Shown piece after piece: positions 61,770 through 64,000 of a stretch of 64,000 nt of DNA. The stretch lies in NCBI GenBank assembly GCA_000509225.1, contig BAOK01000002.1, positions 562,496 to 626,495 of the forward strand, given 5' to 3'. Origin of the DNA: Parvibaculaceae bacterium Mf 1.05b.01. GTDB taxonomy: Bacteria > Pseudomonadota > Alphaproteobacteria > Parvibaculales > Parvibaculaceae. The notes below the pieces were generated by a model. The model saw only the letters and a program-made list of their open reading frames with translations. It had not been told where the DNA came from and searched no databases. Positions within the stretch are counted from its first letter, which is position 1, and every line of letters starts with the position of its first letter. A program made the translations under genes and the position numbers.

Positions 61770-62534
61770 TTAATCCTTGCTGACCTCTGCGGAAGCAGCC
61801 TCGCGTGCGGCATCCGGGTCGAAACCCGCCTCCAACAGCAATTTGTCAGTCGCGGTTTCAATCCGGTTCTCGAGCTCTTTCATGAACTCGGGGCGTTTCA
61901 AGCCGGGAGCGATGGGCGGTAGAAATTCGATCACAATGGTGCCGGGTTTGCGCTCGAGCCTCCGTCGTGGCCAAAAAAGACCAGAATTGAGTGCCACCGG
62001 CACACAGGGAACATCCAGGTGGCTATAGAGGCCTGCAACGCCGGGCATGTAAGGATTGCGCGCTCCCGGGGCGGCTCTGGTGCCTTCAGGGAAGATGATC
62101 AGATGTCTGTCCTCTTCGGCGGCGGCCGCTGCTTGGCGCAGCATCTTTCTGAGCGCTTTAGGGCCATCAGAGCGTCGGATGGCAATCATCCGCGCTTTCT
62201 GCACATACCAGCCATAGAGCGGAATGTAGAGAAGCTCTTGTTTCAGAACGAGGGCCGGGTGTTCAACAATGGCGATGAGGCTCACTGTCTCCCACATGGA
62301 TTGATGTTTTGAGGCGACCACACAGGCCGTGTCAGGAATGTTTTCCAGTCCCCTCACTTCATAGGTGGTGCCTGCGACGACTCTGAGGAGCCACAGGTTC
62401 CAGTGCCCTACTGCGCGCATCAGCCAGACGGCGTATCTCGATGGGCCAACGAGAAGTGGCAGACCGATCAGGCCGGCAATGACAGAGGTGCTGTAAAACA
62501 GGAAGTTGAACAGAATGGATCGAAATAAGAGCAA
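61770..62534 (-). CDS. plsC: 1-acyl-sn-glycerol-3-phosphate acyltransferase
   Basis: A 254-residue membrane acyltransferase that makes phosphatidate. An N-terminal hydrophobic region (LFNFLFYSTSVIAGLIGLPLLVG) anchors it. Motif I is KHQSMWE (His77 to Glu82), with Glu for the usual Asp, a form common in alphaproteobacteria; motif III is FPEGTRAAPG and motif IV VPVALNSG-like. It follows ydcF by 52 bp and could be in the ftsX-ydcF-plsC transcript. Confidence 0.93.
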   Translation of the reverse strand: MLLFRSILFNFLFYSTSVIAGLIGLPLLVGPSRYAVWLMRAVGHWNLWLLRVVAGTTYEVRGLENIPDTACVVASKHQSMWETVSLIAIVEHPALVLKQELLYIPLYGWYVQKARMIAIRRSDGPKALRKMLRQAAAAAEEDRHLIIFPEGTRAAPGARNPYMPGVAGLYSHLDVPCVPVALNSGLFWPRRRLERKPGTIVIEFLPPIAPGLKRPEFMKELENRIETATDKLLLEAGFDPDAAREAASAEVSKD

Positions 62535-62586
62535 ATGACGGTCCCCTTGCGGCCAGAAGAGCTGGTATCAGGCGCCTCTTCAGTGA

Positions 62587-63213
62587 TCACACTTCCTCAA
62601 GGCCACCCAATCGCACCAGCGTTAGCAGAAATTTGGAGTATTCCGCAATGAGGAGGCGGCTTGTGCCGGAATATCGCCACCAATCGTCGAGGTGTACCTC
62701 GTCATGGAAAACTGGATGGCCCCGGAGATCCACGGCGGGCATTGTATGGCCGAGCTCCCGCAGGGCGCGCGGCAGGTGATAGGCACTGGTGACCACCAGC
62801 AGACTTTGGAACCCGTTGGCTTCCACCCAGGAGGCAGTCTCAGCTGCATTGCCAATTGTGTCTTCGGCTCTCCAGTCCATGTCGACACAGCAGTCAAACA
62901 GGGCCTTGTCGGGGCTCAGAAGGTCGCTGAGCTCCTCTTTTGTTACCTCGGGGTGTACGCCTGACACGAGGAGACGGGCGCCTCTGCCGCTTGTCAGAAG
63001 ATCCATGGCAGCGTCAATGCGCTCAGGTCCGCCGGTCAGGACAACAATGGCATCTGCTGTGGGCTGGGGGCCTGCCAGGTTGGGCTGAGGAATTTCGCTT
63101 AGGAACCAAAGAAAACCGACCGCGTACCCAAGCGCCAAGGCCGTCAGGCCGGTCAGGACCAACCTTAGTCGTCGGGGCAGCTTTCCCCAGATGGACTTGA
63201 GTGTTGCGTACAT
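62587..63213 (-). CDS. YdcF/ElyC-type DUF218 membrane protein
   Basis: A 208-residue protein with one N-terminal membrane helix (LRLVLTGLTALALGYAVGFLWFL) and a DUF218 domain: ADAIVVLTGGPERIDAAMDLL, GARLLVSGVHP, NAAETASWV and LVVTSAYHLPRALRE. These proteins act in envelope carbon-chain or peptidoglycan precursor metabolism. It lies between ftsX and plsC, a common alphaproteobacterial order. ATG at 63213; a GTG one codon earlier is possible. Confidence 0.9.
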   Translation of the reverse strand: MYATLKSIWGKLPRRLRLVLTGLTALALGYAVGFLWFLSEIPQPNLAGPQPTADAIVVLTGGPERIDAAMDLLTSGRGARLLVSGVHPEVTKEELSDLLSPDKALFDCCVDMDWRAEDTIGNAAETASWVEANGFQSLLVVTSAYHLPRALRELGHTMPAVDLRGHPVFHDEVHLDDWWRYSGTSRLLIAEYSKFLLTLVRLGGLEEV

Positions 63214-63333
63214 CACTGCCGGTCGCTCATGTTCCCAGGAAATGACAGTTTAGCATGAGGAAACGAGCAATACCGCCAATTTGCGGCGAATTTTTGCCTT
63301 TGAGGGATTTTCGGCTGATCGCGCTTGCGAACC

Positions 63334-63354
63334 ACAAAAGTCTGCAACTTTTGT
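63334..63354. other. Short hairpin after ftsX
   Basis: ACAAAAGT and ACTTTTGT form a perfect 8-bp inverted repeat around CTGCA, about 11 bases after the ftsX stop. It is AT-rich with no long T run; a weak terminator or processing site at best. Confidence 0.35.
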
Positions 63355-63364
63355 TGAAAGCGCT

Positions 63365-64000
63365 CTAAATCATTCGGCCTAGAACACGCAGGACCGTCAT
63401 TCGGGCGGCGAGGGTGGTCGTGAGGGCGACAATCGCCGGGACCAGCAACAGCCAGGGGTAGTCGCTGAGCATGAGGCCCGGTACTGGAAGTAGGAAGGCA
63501 CCGCCTTCAGAGCCCAGCCAGGTGATGGCGAGGAAGGTGAGGACAGCGGCGGCAAGGCCACTTGCTCCGCCTCTTAGGCCCAATTGCAGAAAGTGCCGCT
63601 GGACTTCGTTTGCCACAAACTCATCTGGTGCGCCCACGAGATGCAGGACTTCGACACTCTCATGATTGGCGGCAAGGCTCGCCCGGGTGGCAAAGACAAC
63701 GATGGCCACTGTGGTGAGCGTTATCAATGAGAGAATGCCGATCGATAGCCAGACAGCGGAGCGCGCGGCTGACAGAAGTTCACCCAGCCATTGTCTATGT
63801 GTATCGAGTTCAATCCCCGGGGCAGCTGCCGCGAGCCGTTCGGCGAGGCGGCTCATATCAACATTTGCGTCAGAGCTGAGCTCTACATCAATCAGAGAGG
63901 GCAGGGGCAGATCTTCACTCTCTGTCGTTTCGCCCAACCAGGGATCGAGAAGCGCTCGAATATCTGCTTCTGAGAGCGCACTTGCGCGTTCAATCCCCTC
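63365..64000 (-). CDS. ftsX: Cell division protein FtsX (N-terminal part beyond window)
   Basis: The C-terminal 212 codons of an FtsX-like permease; the frame is open to the window end. FtsX with FtsE activates cell-wall hydrolases at the septum. Visible are part of the periplasmic domain (LPSLIDVELSSDANVDMSRLAERLA), the helix SIGILSLITLTTVAIVVFATRASLA, the typical EVLHLVGAPDEFVANEVQRHFLQLGLRG-like block and two final helices. ftsE would lie upstream outside the window. Confidence 0.92.
   Translation of the reverse strand, partial: EGIERASALSEADIRALLDPWLGETTESEDLPLPSLIDVELSSDANVDMSRLAERLAAAAPGIELDTHRQWLGELLSAARSAVWLSIGILSLITLTTVAIVVFATRASLAANHESVEVLHLVGAPDEFVANEVQRHFLQLGLRGGASGLAAAVLTFLAITWLGSEGGAFLLPVPGLMLSDYPWLLLVPAIVALTTTLAARMTVLRVLGRMI

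Noticed and set aside
1-64000. tRNA, rRNA, CRISPR, insertion sequence, prophage or toxin-antitoxin loci
   Set aside because: No tRNA T-loop signatures, spaced repeats, transposase or phage genes, or obvious toxin pairs were found by reading; a tRNAscan and repeat search would be decisive.

Overview
The window is chromosomal DNA from a free-living, probably marine alphaproteobacterium. Pointers are the divergent metX-metW / hisC-tyrC pair, a cobalamin-dependent class II ribonucleotide reductase, a GTTC-N7-GTTC alphaproteobacterial LexA box, PhaR, and many acyl-CoA, glutathione-S-transferase and crotonase genes. The gene set resembles Parvibaculum-like Hyphomicrobiales/Parvibaculales, but the genus is a guess. 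Genes are densely packed on both strands. I saw no rRNA, tRNA, CRISPR array, insertion sequence or prophage. Both ends cut through genes: a wax-ester synthase/DGAT on the left and ftsX on the right.

1-16.3 kb is catabolic. After the DGAT gene comes a three-gene cassette (FAH-fold hydrolase, type I extradiol dioxygenase, zeta-like glutathione transferase) that looks like a ring-cleavage, isomerisation and hydrolysis pathway. Next are a DUF2855 protein, a YtcJ-type amidohydrolase and a COG0523 GTPase. A TetR gene then faces an operon of crotonase, acyl-CoA dehydrogenase, DszC/HsaA-like flavoprotein and Fe-type alcohol dehydrogenase, followed by a convergent crotonase and a thiolase.

16.3-35 kb carries zinc-binding ZnuA, a cysteine-cluster protein, a second GST, an acyl-CoA ligase with a MerR regulator, a complete polyamine-type ABC transporter, a DUF2061 gene behind a long AT-rich Fur-like palindrome, a Nudix CoA pyrophosphatase, alanine dehydrogenase, a periplasmic ClpP-fold protein, an HxlR/DUF1329 pair, a NylB-like serine hydrolase, an MgtC-family protein and rpmF.

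35-51 kb has two small membrane proteins, the overlapping pabB-pabA-pabC folate operon, an alpha/beta hydrolase, a dienoyl-CoA-reductase-like SDR coupled to a YeiH-family protein, a crotonase/HTH/gamma-glutamyltransferase operon, a GGDEF-EAL protein, phaR, two cell-envelope hydrolases, a DUF985 cupin and gloB.

51-64 kb is more housekeeping: a methyltransferase and a PII protein, metX-metW, hisC-tyrC, a DUF2125 protein, a ChaC-like cyclotransferase, nrdJ-ycaQ, and ftsX-ydcF-plsC. The most interesting regulatory signals are the LexA box with an 11-bp inverted repeat in front of nrdJ-ycaQ, the 26-bp Fur-like palindrome, paired TetR sites, and a long hairpin just before the metX start. No dramatic unknown defence or mobile system is visible.
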